A DNA stretch of 64,000 nt from an uncultured Castellaniella sp. GTDB taxonomy: Bacteria; Pseudomonadota; Gammaproteobacteria; Burkholderiales; Burkholderiaceae_B. Under the pieces are notes generated by a model. That model did not search any database. It was not told the DNA's origin and saw only the letters and a program-made list of their open reading frames with translations. The first letter of the stretch is position 1; each line of letters opens with the position of its first letter. Where the stretch lies: NCBI RefSeq assembly GCF_937988725.1, contig NZ_CALKHS010000010.1, forward strand, positions 620,001 through 684,000, written 5' to 3'. A program made the translations under genes and the position numbers. This document shows, in pieces, positions 1 to 7,141 of the stretch.

Positions 1-109
1 CGTCCCCCAACGCCGCCCCCAGTCGACGCAGGCGGGGCCCGAGGGCGCCGGGTTCAAGGGCGAATGTGGGGGCGCCATGCGAGATGAAGAGAGAAGGTGA
101 GCGAGGCAT
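1..109 (-). CDS. DODA-type extradiol dioxygenase, N-terminal part only
   Basis: The reverse strand opens an ATG at 109 and stays open to the window edge, giving 36 residues that start MPRSPSLFISHGAPTFALEP. The LFISHG(A/S)P start followed by LEPG is characteristic of the LigB/4,5-DOPA dioxygenase family, in which the early His is an iron ligand. These enzymes open aromatic rings using non-haem Fe(II). Most of the protein lies outside the window, so the substrate cannot be judged. The gene runs in the same direction as the reductase at 147-779 and may be co-transcribed with it. Confidence 0.6.
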   Translation of the reverse strand, partial: MPRSPSLFISHGAPTFALEPGALGPRLRRLGAALGD

Positions 110-146
110 GAAATGACTCCGTTATCGCGTCATGAGCGGACAATGG

Positions 147-779
147 TCAGGCGCGACGAATCCAGGTCGGTGCAATCTGTGTGCCATGCCCCGCGCCATA
201 GGCGAAGTAGATATTGAGACCGGCCAACGGTTCCAGATATCGGGCGTTCTTCAGGCCGCCCGCATCGACCGGCTCAAAGCCCATGCTTTCCGCCAGCGCA
301 CGCGCGGTCTGCCTGGCTGCTTCATCATCACCGGCGTAGAAAACGGGCGCAGTCTGACCATGAGCAAATGCGGGGCCTTCGGCCAGCACCTGGGCCAGCA
401 ACGTATTGAAGGCCTTGACGACCGGCACGCCGGGCAGCGCCTTGGCGATTTCTTCAGCGGCCGAGGTGTCGTGACCCACCGTCAGACCCATGAAGTCGGC
501 CGTGAGCGGATTGGTGATGTCGATGACGATGCGGCCGTCGAGCGGGCCCAGCGACTTGAGCGCAGGCACGGCATCGGCATAGGGGGTGGCCACGATGACG
601 ACCCGCGAGTCGCCAAGCGCCTGGTCCGCCGCCACCGCAGTGGCGCCCGCATGGGCGGCAGCCAACGCCTGGGCCTTCTCCAGATGGCGCGCCGTGACCC
701 GCACCTGGTGGCCCGCCTGGGTGAGTTGTTTGACAAAGGCCGCGCCCATGTTGCCGGCGCCGATAAGAGTGATGTTCAT
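147..779 (-). CDS. NAD(P)-binding F420-reductase-like oxidoreductase
   Basis: A 210-residue protein starting MNITLIGAGNMGAAF, with a GAGNMG nucleotide-binding loop at residues 7-12. A VIVATPYADAV segment and an ITNPLT segment follow, as in the NADPH:F420 oxidoreductase-like / F420_oxidored family. In proteobacteria such proteins use NAD(P)H and have poorly defined substrates. The start at 779 is chosen because the Rossmann fold begins at once; an upstream start at 839 would add 20 residues without family character. It is divergent from the LysR gene at 1065, which is its likely regulator. Confidence 0.75.
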   Translation of the reverse strand: MNITLIGAGNMGAAFVKQLTQAGHQVRVTARHLEKAQALAAAHAGATAVAADQALGDSRVVIVATPYADAVPALKSLGPLDGRIVIDITNPLTADFMGLTVGHDTSAAEEIAKALPGVPVVKAFNTLLAQVLAEGPAFAHGQTAPVFYAGDDEAARQTARALAESMGFEPVDAGGLKNARYLEPLAGLNIYFAYGAGHGTQIAPTWIRRA

Positions 780-1024
780 GATGCAGATCCTTCCGACGAG
801 GGGATGAAACAGGCATTCGGAAATCCGATGCCGGCGCACCGGTTGATCGGTGCTGACGTGGGATCTACTTTATTAGATACTTTAGGATTGATAAATATAG
901 ATTTAGTAGACTTATTGTATTTTAATAAGAGACTATTCATGGGCCGCCAGCCAGCGATAAAAATGCCCGCCGCTGCGGTCCGGACCGTCGGAGCGGCGCG
1001 AGATTGTCCACTTCCACAAGATGA

Positions 1025-1048
1025 ATAGTATATTTTCAAGCGTACTAT
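1025..1048. promoter_or_regulatory. LysR-type operator candidate
   Basis: Inverted arms ATAGTA (1025-1030) and TACTAT (1043-1048) are separated by 12 bases and lie 17 bp upstream of the LysR start. They sit in an AT-rich 285-bp gap (780-1064) between the divergent reductase and regulator genes. The layout fits an autoregulatory LysR site, though only the palindrome is directly seen. Confidence 0.4.
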
Positions 1049-1064
1049 CTTCGTTGAAAGAACA

Positions 1065-1979
1065 ATGGACATCTTGCAGGCAATGCGGACTTTCACAGCC
1101 GTGGTGGATGCCGGCAGCTTCGTGCGCGCCGTGGAAATTTCCGGCTTTTCCAAACCTGCTGTTTCCCGCCAGGTCGCGGAACTGGAAAAGCATCTGGGCG
1201 CGCGCCTGCTGCATCGCACCACGCGAAGGCTGTCGCTCACTGACGAGGGACGCACCTACTACCAACGCTGCAAAGAGATTCTGCAGGCAGTGGAGGAGGC
1301 CGGCGCGGAAGCCGGCAACGCGGCCGTGAAGGCGCGCGGCCGCTTGCGCATCGGAGCGCCCCAAACCTTCGGCGCACTCCACCTGGCTCCGCTATGGGGA
1401 CGGTTTGCAGCCGACAACCCCATGGTCTCGCTGGACATCGTGCTGTCGGACCGCACCGTCGACCTCGTCGAAGAAGGCTATGACCTGGTGGTGCGGATCG
1501 GTCAACTGCCGAATTCCGATCTGGTCAGCCGCCCGCTGGCCCGCTCGCGCATGATGCTGTGCGCCTCGCCCGACTACCTGGCGCGCTGCGGCCAGCCCAC
1601 GCAGCCCAAGGACCTGGCCCGGCACGAGACCATTGCCTACAGCTACTGGTCGTCAGGCGACGAATGGCACTTTACGGGGCCCTCCGGCGCGACTTCGGTC
1701 CGCGTGAGCTCGCGCATCCACGCAAATAGCGGCGACACCTGCAGGGCCGCGGCGCTGGACGGCTACGGCGTGGTTCTGCAGCCTGACTTCCTCATCCACG
1801 AGGATTTGCGCAACGGCCGACTCGTCGAACTCATGCCCGGCTACCGGGGGCCCGAACTCGATATCCAGGCGCTCTACCCGACGCGCAGGCAGGTGCCGCT
1901 CAAGGTGCGCCGGCTGCTGGATTTCCTGGTGGCCGCGCTGCGCGATCCGCCATGGTCCCTGGCCGGATCAAGAAAATGA
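1065..1979 (+). CDS. LysR-family transcriptional regulator
   Basis: A 304-residue protein of normal LysR length. The N-terminal winged HTH (about residues 1-60) carries FTAVVDAGSFVRAVEISGFSK and then PAVSRQVAELEKHLGARLL, the usual LTTR recognition-helix pattern. The rest is a periplasmic-binding-protein-like effector domain of the CrgA/AaeR-like subgroup. It faces away from the reductase at 147-779 across an AT-rich gap with a palindrome at 1025-1048, the normal arrangement for a LysR regulator and its target. The effector is unknown. Confidence 0.88.
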   Translation: MDILQAMRTFTAVVDAGSFVRAVEISGFSKPAVSRQVAELEKHLGARLLHRTTRRLSLTDEGRTYYQRCKEILQAVEEAGAEAGNAAVKARGRLRIGAPQTFGALHLAPLWGRFAADNPMVSLDIVLSDRTVDLVEEGYDLVVRIGQLPNSDLVSRPLARSRMMLCASPDYLARCGQPTQPKDLARHETIAYSYWSSGDEWHFTGPSGATSVRVSSRIHANSGDTCRAAALDGYGVVLQPDFLIHEDLRNGRLVELMPGYRGPELDIQALYPTRRQVPLKVRRLLDFLVAALRDPPWSLAGSRK

Positions 1980-2147
1980 TGGCAGTTATATGGTCTCTCT
2001 AACAGAGACAATGAGTCTATGTCGGGGACATTTATCCCTCACAAGGAGTCGGATAAAGTGGGAACCAGTTCAGGCCGCCCACGGCTTGGGGCAACTTCGG
2101 CGGTTCGCCACGAACCTGCCGGCTCTTTCACTGACGAGGTCATCAAA

Positions 2148-2570
2148 ATGGAACGTTCTCTCAATCCGGCTGTCAGCGGCACAGCTCCCTACGCAGCCTT
2201 GCTGCTCCGCCTGGCGCTGGGCATCATGTTCCTGGCCCATGGCTTGACCAAACTGTTCATCTTCACGCCGACGGGAACCGTAAAGTTTTTCGCGAGTGTG
2301 GGCTTTCCCGGGTTCCTGGCGTATCCGGTCATCGCTTTCGAGATCATCGGCGGCGTCATGCTGATCCTGGGAATCGTGCCGCGCTGGGTCGCGGGGCTGG
2401 CTGCGATTGAGCTCCTGGTGGCCTCATCGGTGCATTGGGCCAATGGATGGGCGTTCGCGGCACCCAATGGCGGAGGCTGGGAATATCCGGTTTTCCTGGC
2501 GGTCGCCGCGGCAGCGCTGGCCTTGCTGGGGGACGGCGCATACGCGCTCAAGCGGTCGCTGCGCACGTGA
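2148..2570 (+). CDS. DoxX-family membrane protein
   Basis: A 140-residue hydrophobic protein with about four membrane segments. LLRLALGIMFLAHGLTKLF and the later GFPGFLAYPVIAFEIIGG match the DoxX family, small inner-membrane proteins often linked to redox or thiol stress. The ATG at 2148 is preferred because the DoxX pattern begins soon after it; a start at 2019 would add 43 residues of non-membrane sequence. It stands alone between the LysR gene and the diguanylate cyclase. Confidence 0.8.
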   Translation: MERSLNPAVSGTAPYAALLLRLALGIMFLAHGLTKLFIFTPTGTVKFFASVGFPGFLAYPVIAFEIIGGVMLILGIVPRWVAGLAAIELLVASSVHWANGWAFAAPNGGGWEYPVFLAVAAAALALLGDGAYALKRSLRT

Positions 2571-2597
2571 CCGAGATCGCCCCGCTCCGGCGCCACC

Positions 2598-2628
2598 ATC
2601 GGACTGGCCGCAAAGGTGCAAGTCCGAT
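2598..2628. other. Inverted repeat between doxX and GGDEF genes
   Basis: ATCGGACT (2598-2605) and AGTCCGAT (2621-2628) form an 8-bp perfect stem with a 15-base loop just after doxX. There is no clear T-run, so it may be a weak terminator or an RNA hairpin in the leader of the next gene. Confidence 0.3.
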
Positions 2629-2725
2629 GGAGAAGAAAGCCAGGCGAGGCCGGAAGGATATATGGCGGCTCCGAGGGCTGATGCTACACTGAGCACCCGC
2701 GCTTCGCGGGCGCCTGACGATACCC

Positions 2726-3811
2726 ATGCGAGAGCCCGAAGACAGTTACGTCCGAGTCGCCGTCCTGATCATGCTGTGGCTCACGCTGTTCGCGTGCATC
2801 AGCGCCACGCTGATCCACTGGCTTGGTCCGGTCCACCACCTGATGGATCTGATCGTGCCGCCCTCCGGCGCCGTGGTCTTCGCCGGCCTGATCATCGCCC
2901 TGACGCTACGCCCTTGGTGCTTGCGGGCCGTCGTGCGCATATCGCTGCTCATCGGAGCGTCGATGCTGATCGCGCCGGCATGGTTCTATACATTGCAGGC
3001 CGCATCGACGCCCGGCGCACGGCTGATCGACGCGTTGCCGCCGGTGGCGTCGCTGTTCGTGATACTGCTGACGATGGTGATGCTCTTCATCCCCGGTCGC
3101 CGGGCCTTCATGGCGGCGCTGCTTTGCTGGCTGCTGGTCGCGCTGCCGATACTGACGTACCTGGCATTTCATCCCGACGAGATGTGGACGCCGCGCGGCA
3201 TGGACCTGCTGATGGCGTACGGGCCGGTCAGCATCCTGGTGGTGGTGCTGCTGCCGATGCAACGCGGGCTGACCGACACGATCAAACGGATGGCATCCGA
3301 GCGCGAGCGCATGGAGATCATGCTGCACCGCGACCCGGTGACCGGCATCCACAACCGCCGCCTGGGCGAGCGTGTGCTCAGGGACCTGCTCGGCGGCACC
3401 CGCCCGGCCGGCCTGATCATGCTGGATCTGGATCACTTCAAGGCAATCAACGACACCTACGGCCATCCGGTCGGCGACCTAGTGCTGCAGGCGGTCGCCG
3501 GGCGCTGCAAAGCATTGCTGCGCCCGGACGAATGCATCTCGCGCTGGGGTGGCGAGGAATTCCTGGTGCTCGTGCCGGGCATCGACGCGGCCGGCCTGCA
3601 TATGGTGGCGGAGCGCCTGCAGCTGGCGATCGCGCAGTTGTCGGTGGCGCCGGCGCCCCGGGTCACCGCCTCGTTCGGCGCCACGATGCTCGACGGCGCG
3701 GACGACTTCGATGCCGCGCTGCGGCGGGTCGATCACGCTCTGTATGCGGCCAAGGAACAGGGCGGCAATTGCGTGGTGCAGGCGGGAGTCGCCCCGAACG
3801 CGACCGTGTGA
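2726..3811 (+). CDS. Membrane-bound diguanylate cyclase (GGDEF)
   Basis: A 361-residue protein: roughly the first 185 residues form about six membrane segments, then a C-terminal GGDEF domain. The active-site motif reads GGEEF at residues 275-279, a catalytically competent variant, preceded by RDPVTGIHNRR, which marks the start of GGDEF domains. It should make cyclic di-GMP from two GTP at the inner membrane. The product-inhibition site normally RxxD reads RPDE here, so feedback inhibition may be weakened. The membrane sensor is not of a type I recognise. Confidence 0.88.
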   Translation: MREPEDSYVRVAVLIMLWLTLFACISATLIHWLGPVHHLMDLIVPPSGAVVFAGLIIALTLRPWCLRAVVRISLLIGASMLIAPAWFYTLQAASTPGARLIDALPPVASLFVILLTMVMLFIPGRRAFMAALLCWLLVALPILTYLAFHPDEMWTPRGMDLLMAYGPVSILVVVLLPMQRGLTDTIKRMASERERMEIMLHRDPVTGIHNRRLGERVLRDLLGGTRPAGLIMLDLDHFKAINDTYGHPVGDLVLQAVAGRCKALLRPDECISRWGGEEFLVLVPGIDAAGLHMVAERLQLAIAQLSVAPAPRVTASFGATMLDGADDFDAALRRVDHALYAAKEQGGNCVVQAGVAPNATV

Positions 3812-3835
3812 ATTTTGTCAGGAAGGCGAACTCAG

Positions 3836-4219
3836 ATGGCGTCCCACGTTAAATTGCGGCTTTTGAACGGTGCATACGGGGTGGCTCGGCTCCACCCTTC
3901 CGATCCGGTTCCGGCGTGGGCCGATGGTGGCGGATTCGTCAGCATCAGCCGTACCGACGACGAGCTTTCCATCGTCTGCCTGCAAGATCGCATCCCGCCA
4001 AACGCGCGGTCGGATGGCGGTTGGTCATGCTTCAAGTTTCAGGGCCCGTTTGCCTTTGATGAAACGGGCGTCGTGCTCTCCGTGATCGCGCCTTTATCGA
4101 CCCACGGCATCGGGATTTTTGTGGTGTCCACCTTCGATGGAGACCACATGCTTATCAAATCCAGCGACCTGGAGAAAGCGCGCGGTCTGCTGGTGGATGC
4201 GGGCCATTCCCTGTCTTGA
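3836..4219 (+). CDS. ACT-domain (CASTOR/ACT_7-like) protein
   Basis: A 127-residue soluble protein preceded by GGAAGG. Residues from PLSTHGIGIFVVSTFDGDHMLI onward match the ACT-fold small-ligand-binding proteins of the ACT_7/CASTOR type, which often bind amino acids. The start at 3836 is selected by the ribosome-binding site. The gene is convergent with another ACT-domain gene at 4279-4668; no operon partner is evident. The ligand and role are not known. Confidence 0.7.
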   Translation: MASHVKLRLLNGAYGVARLHPSDPVPAWADGGGFVSISRTDDELSIVCLQDRIPPNARSDGGWSCFKFQGPFAFDETGVVLSVIAPLSTHGIGIFVVSTFDGDHMLIKSSDLEKARGLLVDAGHSLS

Positions 4220-4278
4220 GCGCCCACGCCCGCGACGTTCACCAGCCGCGCTTCCGCTTGAGCGGACCAACCGGGCTG

Positions 4279-4668
4279 TCATGTTTCATCCGCCCATCTG
4301 GCGGAAACGACACGCGCTTCTTCAGGCTTGTCGACGACAAGCACGAGCTGATGATCATGGTCGCTGTAGAGCACTTCGATGTTGATCCCCGCATCGGCCA
4401 TCCGGCGAGTCAACTGGCCCAGCTGTCCCGGCACCTCCTGTTTGAGGCGCTGGACCACGACATCCCGCACTTCGGGCACTTCGATTCCGGCGGCTTCAAG
4501 TGCTGCGCGCGCCGCCTCGCCGTCCTGAAACAAAAAATGGGCGAACCCGCTGCCGCCGACGACCCAGGCGCCGCCACCCTCGACGCTGACTCCGGCCCGG
4601 CCCAGGCATTCCCCCATTTTCGCCAGCGCGCCCGGTTCGTTGTCCAGGCGAATAGAAACGTCCTGCAT
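4279..4668 (-). CDS. ACT-domain protein
   Basis: A 129-residue protein starting MQDVSIRLDNEPGALAKMGE, the classical ACT-domain opening in which NEPGAL lines the ligand site. A second ACT-like half follows (VPGQLGQLTRRMADAGINIE), so it is probably a tandem ACT protein that binds an amino acid. A clear AAGGGAG site lies just before the ATG at 4668. It follows the OsmC gene on the same strand by 11 bases, so the two are probably one operon. Confidence 0.78.
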   Translation of the reverse strand: MQDVSIRLDNEPGALAKMGECLGRAGVSVEGGGAWVVGGSGFAHFLFQDGEAARAALEAAGIEVPEVRDVVVQRLKQEVPGQLGQLTRRMADAGINIEVLYSDHDHQLVLVVDKPEEARVVSARWADET

Positions 4669-4679
4669 GAGTTCTCCCT

Positions 4680-5156
4680 TTAGTTTGACGGGTGGATGGG
4701 CGTGCACACCACATCGGCCGTCACGCTGTTCGCGATGAAGCAGCTTTCGTGAGCGGTGTGGTGCATGGCCTCCAGTTCTTCAGCCGTCGGGAATTCTTCC
4801 CCGCCGAATCTGGCCACAGGCGCAAGGTCCACACGGACCATCGCAAACTTTCCGGCGGCATTCTTTCCCATGGTGCCGCGAGCTTCATCCATGTAGTCGA
4901 GCACCGTGAAGCCGCGCCTTGCCGCCACGGACAAGAACCAGAGCATGTGGCAGCTGGAGAGGCTCGCCACGAAGGCTTCCTCGGGATCGACCGCATCTGC
5001 GGATGACATGGGAATGGGAACCACAGCCGGCGAAGAGGACGCCGGCACGACCGCCCCGCCATCGAAACTCCATGTATGCGCCCGACTGTACCGGTTGCCT
5101 GCGAAGCTTTCTTCGCCTGTGAACTGCCAGTGGATTTTCGCGCTATGGATAGCCAT
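4680..5156 (-). CDS. OsmC-family peroxidase-like protein
   Basis: A 158-residue protein of the OsmC/Ohr fold. Two conserved Cys contexts are visible: SLSSCHMLWFLSVAARRG and the later HESCFIANSVTADV, the usual pair of redox cysteines that reduce organic hydroperoxides. A GGAGAATTC site precedes the ATG at 5156. It is followed closely by the ACT-domain gene. It belongs to the general OsmC family; whether it acts on peroxides or another electrophile cannot be said. Confidence 0.82.
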   Translation of the reverse strand: MAIHSAKIHWQFTGEESFAGNRYSRAHTWSFDGGAVVPASSSPAVVPIPMSSADAVDPEEAFVASLSSCHMLWFLSVAARRGFTVLDYMDEARGTMGKNAAGKFAMVRVDLAPVARFGGEEFPTAEELEAMHHTAHESCFIANSVTADVVCTPIHPSN

Positions 5157-5308
5157 GAATTCTCCTGTTCGCCGAATGCCAGGAACCAGTGACACATATC
5201 AGCGGACCCCATGCCGGCCATTGTCCATGCTTCAAAGCGCCCTCACTTCGGCTGCCATCGAAAGCGGGAGCGGCGGCGTTCTGACGCAGGTCACGCAAGT
5301 CCGCCCGA

Positions 5309-5701
5309 TCACCACCGCGCCAACTGGGTTATCTGGATGATGTTGCCGCAGGTGTCATGCAGTTGGGCAATCGTCGAGCCGGTCACCTCGGTCGGCGCCA
5401 TGGCGAAGCTGCCGCCGCGCGCCTTGATGCGCTCACAGTCGCCCTTGATGTCATCAGTGTAGAAATTGATCGCGGGCTGACCCTGCTGGAAGATGGCTTG
5501 CTGGTAAGCATTGCCCGCGGGATTGTCATTGAGTGCGAGTTGCAGCTCCGTCCCATCCGGTTCGTCGGGTGAAACCACCGTCAGCCAACGAAACGATCCG
5601 TTGCTGAAGTCGGCCTTCTTGGTGAAGCCCAGAATCCGCGTGTAGAAGTTCAAAGCCTTCTCCTGGTCATCCACATACACGCTGGTCAATTTGATCTTCA
5701 T
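5309..5701 (-). CDS. VOC (glyoxalase/bleomycin-resistance fold) protein
   Basis: A 130-residue single-domain VOC protein starting MKIKLTSVYVDDQEKALNFY and ending with HDTCGNIIQITQL, the usual second half of the fold with a metal-facing region. Such proteins include dioxygenases, isomerases and resistance proteins. It lies downstream of the AHSA1 and ArsR genes on the same strand with an 80-bp gap. ArsR-SRPBCC-VOC strings are common in proteobacteria, so it is probably part of the same ArsR-controlled unit. Confidence 0.75.
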   Translation of the reverse strand: MKIKLTSVYVDDQEKALNFYTRILGFTKKADFSNGSFRWLTVVSPDEPDGTELQLALNDNPAGNAYQQAIFQQGQPAINFYTDDIKGDCERIKARGGSFAMAPTEVTGSTIAQLHDTCGNIIQITQLARW

Positions 5702-5781
5702 GAGTAGTTCCTTCGCTATTTGCGTTGGTGAAATCGCGCCCAGAACAGCGGACGCATCGTTTGGAATCGCTTGGAGGCCCT

Positions 5782-6213
5782 TCAGTCGGCCTGGGGCAGG
5801 ACCTGTTCCAGCTTCTCGAAGAAGTTCCGCCACCCGGCCTTCGCGCCGCCGAATGCCCGATTCTGATCGGGCCGGAAGCCTGACTGCTCCACACGCAGGC
5901 GGGTTCCTGAACTGATGGGTTCGAGCGTGAAGGTCACGATACTTCTCAGGTCGAAAGCGGGATCGTCGTGCGTGAAATTCCACGTATAGGACAAAGTCGT
6001 GTGCGGATCGACAACAAGAACTTCGCAATCGAGCATGCCACCCCAATCGCCGCGAAGGTTGAAACGGTGACCCACGACCGGACTGAAGTCATTCTTCATC
6101 AGCCATTCCTGGATCAGATGGGGCTGGGTGAGCGCCCGCCAGATTCTTTCCGGCGGATGGGCGATGTCGCGCTCGACAACGACGGAGCGCGTCTGGGTCG
6201 ATATTTTGTTCAT
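5782..6213 (-). CDS. SRPBCC/AHSA1-domain protein
   Basis: A 143-residue START-like protein. VVERDIAHPPERIWRALTQPHLIQEWLM is the typical AHSA1 opening, and the C-terminal GGAKAGWRNFFEKLEQVL helix closes the pocket. Members bind hydrophobic ligands. Its start overlaps the ArsR stop by 4 bp (6210-6213), showing translational coupling. Pairing with an ArsR-family repressor is a common conserved arrangement whose ligand is usually unknown. Confidence 0.82.
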   Translation of the reverse strand: MNKISTQTRSVVVERDIAHPPERIWRALTQPHLIQEWLMKNDFSPVVGHRFNLRGDWGGMLDCEVLVVDPHTTLSYTWNFTHDDPAFDLRSIVTFTLEPISSGTRLRVEQSGFRPDQNRAFGGAKAGWRNFFEKLEQVLPQAD

Positions 6214-6530
6214 TGGTCCATCCGATTGAGCAAGTCTTCAAGATCGTCAAACCTGTCCTGCCAGAAGCGCGTCATCTGGTTTGTCCAGTCGACCAGCGGC
6301 GCAAGGGCGCCGAGTTGCGGACTGTAGTGTGTCTGCCGCCCTTCATGGCGGTCCAGAACCAGCCCGGCCTGCTTCAAGATGCCGAGATGCTTCGACACCG
6401 CCGGCTGCGAGATCCCCGCCCCGGCCGTCAGCGCCCCGACCGTCTGTTCGCCCTCGCGACACAGCCGCTCGAAGATCGCCCGTCGCGTCGGGTCGGCAAG
6501 CGTTCTAAAGAGTGCATCGGGAGTGTTCAC
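6210..6530 (-). CDS. ArsR-family repressor (SRPBCC-linked)
   Basis: A 106-residue winged-HTH protein starting MNTPDALFRTLADPTRRAIF, with TVGALTAGAGISQPAVSKHL as the recognition helix. It has no metal-binding cysteine cluster, which fits the non-metal ArsR subgroup that regulates an adjacent AHSA1 protein. It is the first gene of an operon with the AHSA1 gene (4-bp overlap) and probably the VOC gene. A perfect 16-bp palindrome 30 bp upstream is the likely operator. Confidence 0.87.
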   Translation of the reverse strand: MNTPDALFRTLADPTRRAIFERLCREGEQTVGALTAGAGISQPAVSKHLGILKQAGLVLDRHEGRQTHYSPQLGALAPLVDWTNQMTRFWQDRFDDLEDLLNRMDQ

Positions 6531-6560
6531 TATCCAAACCCATAATCATCAGGCTATATA

Positions 6561-6576
6561 ATAACCATATGGTTAT
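6561..6576. promoter_or_regulatory. Operator palindrome of the ArsR/AHSA1 operon
   Basis: ATAACCATATGGTTAT is a perfect 16-bp palindrome 30 bp before the ArsR start and inside an AT-rich promoter-like stretch. Sites of this type (ATAACC with its complement) are usual in front of ArsR-AHSA1 operons, so autorepression is likely. Confidence 0.6.
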
Positions 6577-6665
6577 GGATTAATCAAGTGGGAGTTGATG
6601 TAGCGCGGCGTACGCCGACCACGTACGACGCACAGCCACCTCCGCGGTTGCTCTCCGGCATGGTG

Positions 6666-6698
6666 AAAAAAAAGCAGGTTGTCCAAGGACAACCTGCT
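6666..6698 (-). terminator. Displaced native guaA terminator
   Basis: On the minus strand the arms AGCAGGTTGTCC and GGACAACCTGCT form a 12-bp perfect hairpin with a 2-base loop, followed by a run of eight T. It sits about 60 bp beyond the left ICE end, in the orientation of guaA. It is best read as the original terminator of guaA, now about 51.7 kb away from its gene. Confidence 0.75.
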
Positions 6699-6758
6699 TG
6701 CTTTCAATCACACCGAAACCAGCCTCACGTCGGGACTGAAAAAGGCCGATCGGATCAC

Positions 6759-6766
6759 TCCCACTC
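6759..6766. other. ICE attachment site, left end
   Basis: The 8-bp core TCCCACTC occurs here and at 58411-58418. Around it, 6757-6774 read on the minus strand encodes T-I-E-W-E-stop, the conserved end of GMP synthase, although no guaA body is attached. The right-hand copy lies within the last codons of the intact guaA. The flanks of the two cores differ, as expected for attL/attR junctions. Confidence 0.7.
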
Positions 6767-7141
6767 AATGGTTGTTTGTTTGAAAACAGCATTGATCTAT
6801 AAGGGAAATTTTCCGCCAGCCTTTGCCAATGCCCTCAAGCATGCCCTCCTGGGAGGGCGGCTTGGATCAACCCGACTCTGCGGGTTATCACTAGGCTTTG
6901 CATCGGCAGAAACGGAATCTTGCCAAGTTTGACAGGAGGATGCCGTCAGCCCGGCGGCCGTCATGATAATACCATCGGAATCCGCTGAAAGGCACATAAA
7001 ACGGGCGTTTCACCCAATCGCTCGAATTCTAAACGACCCATCGGAATAGCGCTTTCCTCGCTGGGGAGACATTCCCAAAGTCGTCTATCATCTGAACACA
7101 ACAGGCTTGGTCACACAACCATTTGCAATTGAGTACACCCC
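6767..7141. other. ICE left-end non-coding region with hairpins
   Basis: No gene is visible in these 375 bp. Two hairpins stand in tandem: GCCCTC/GAGGGC at 6843-6858 and AACCCG/CGGGTT at 6869-6886. The nonamer AATACCATC at 6968-6976 also occurs at the right end of the ICE in repeats near the integrase, so it may be an arm-type integrase site. A promoter for the gene at 7142 is presumably in the last 100 bp but no clear -35/-10 pair is seen. Confidence 0.45.

Noticed and set aside
2407..3852. Long plus-strand frame of 481 codons overlapping doxX and the GGDEF gene
   Set aside because: It is an Arg/Ala-rich shadow frame over a gene with a clear GGEEF motif; it has no family features.
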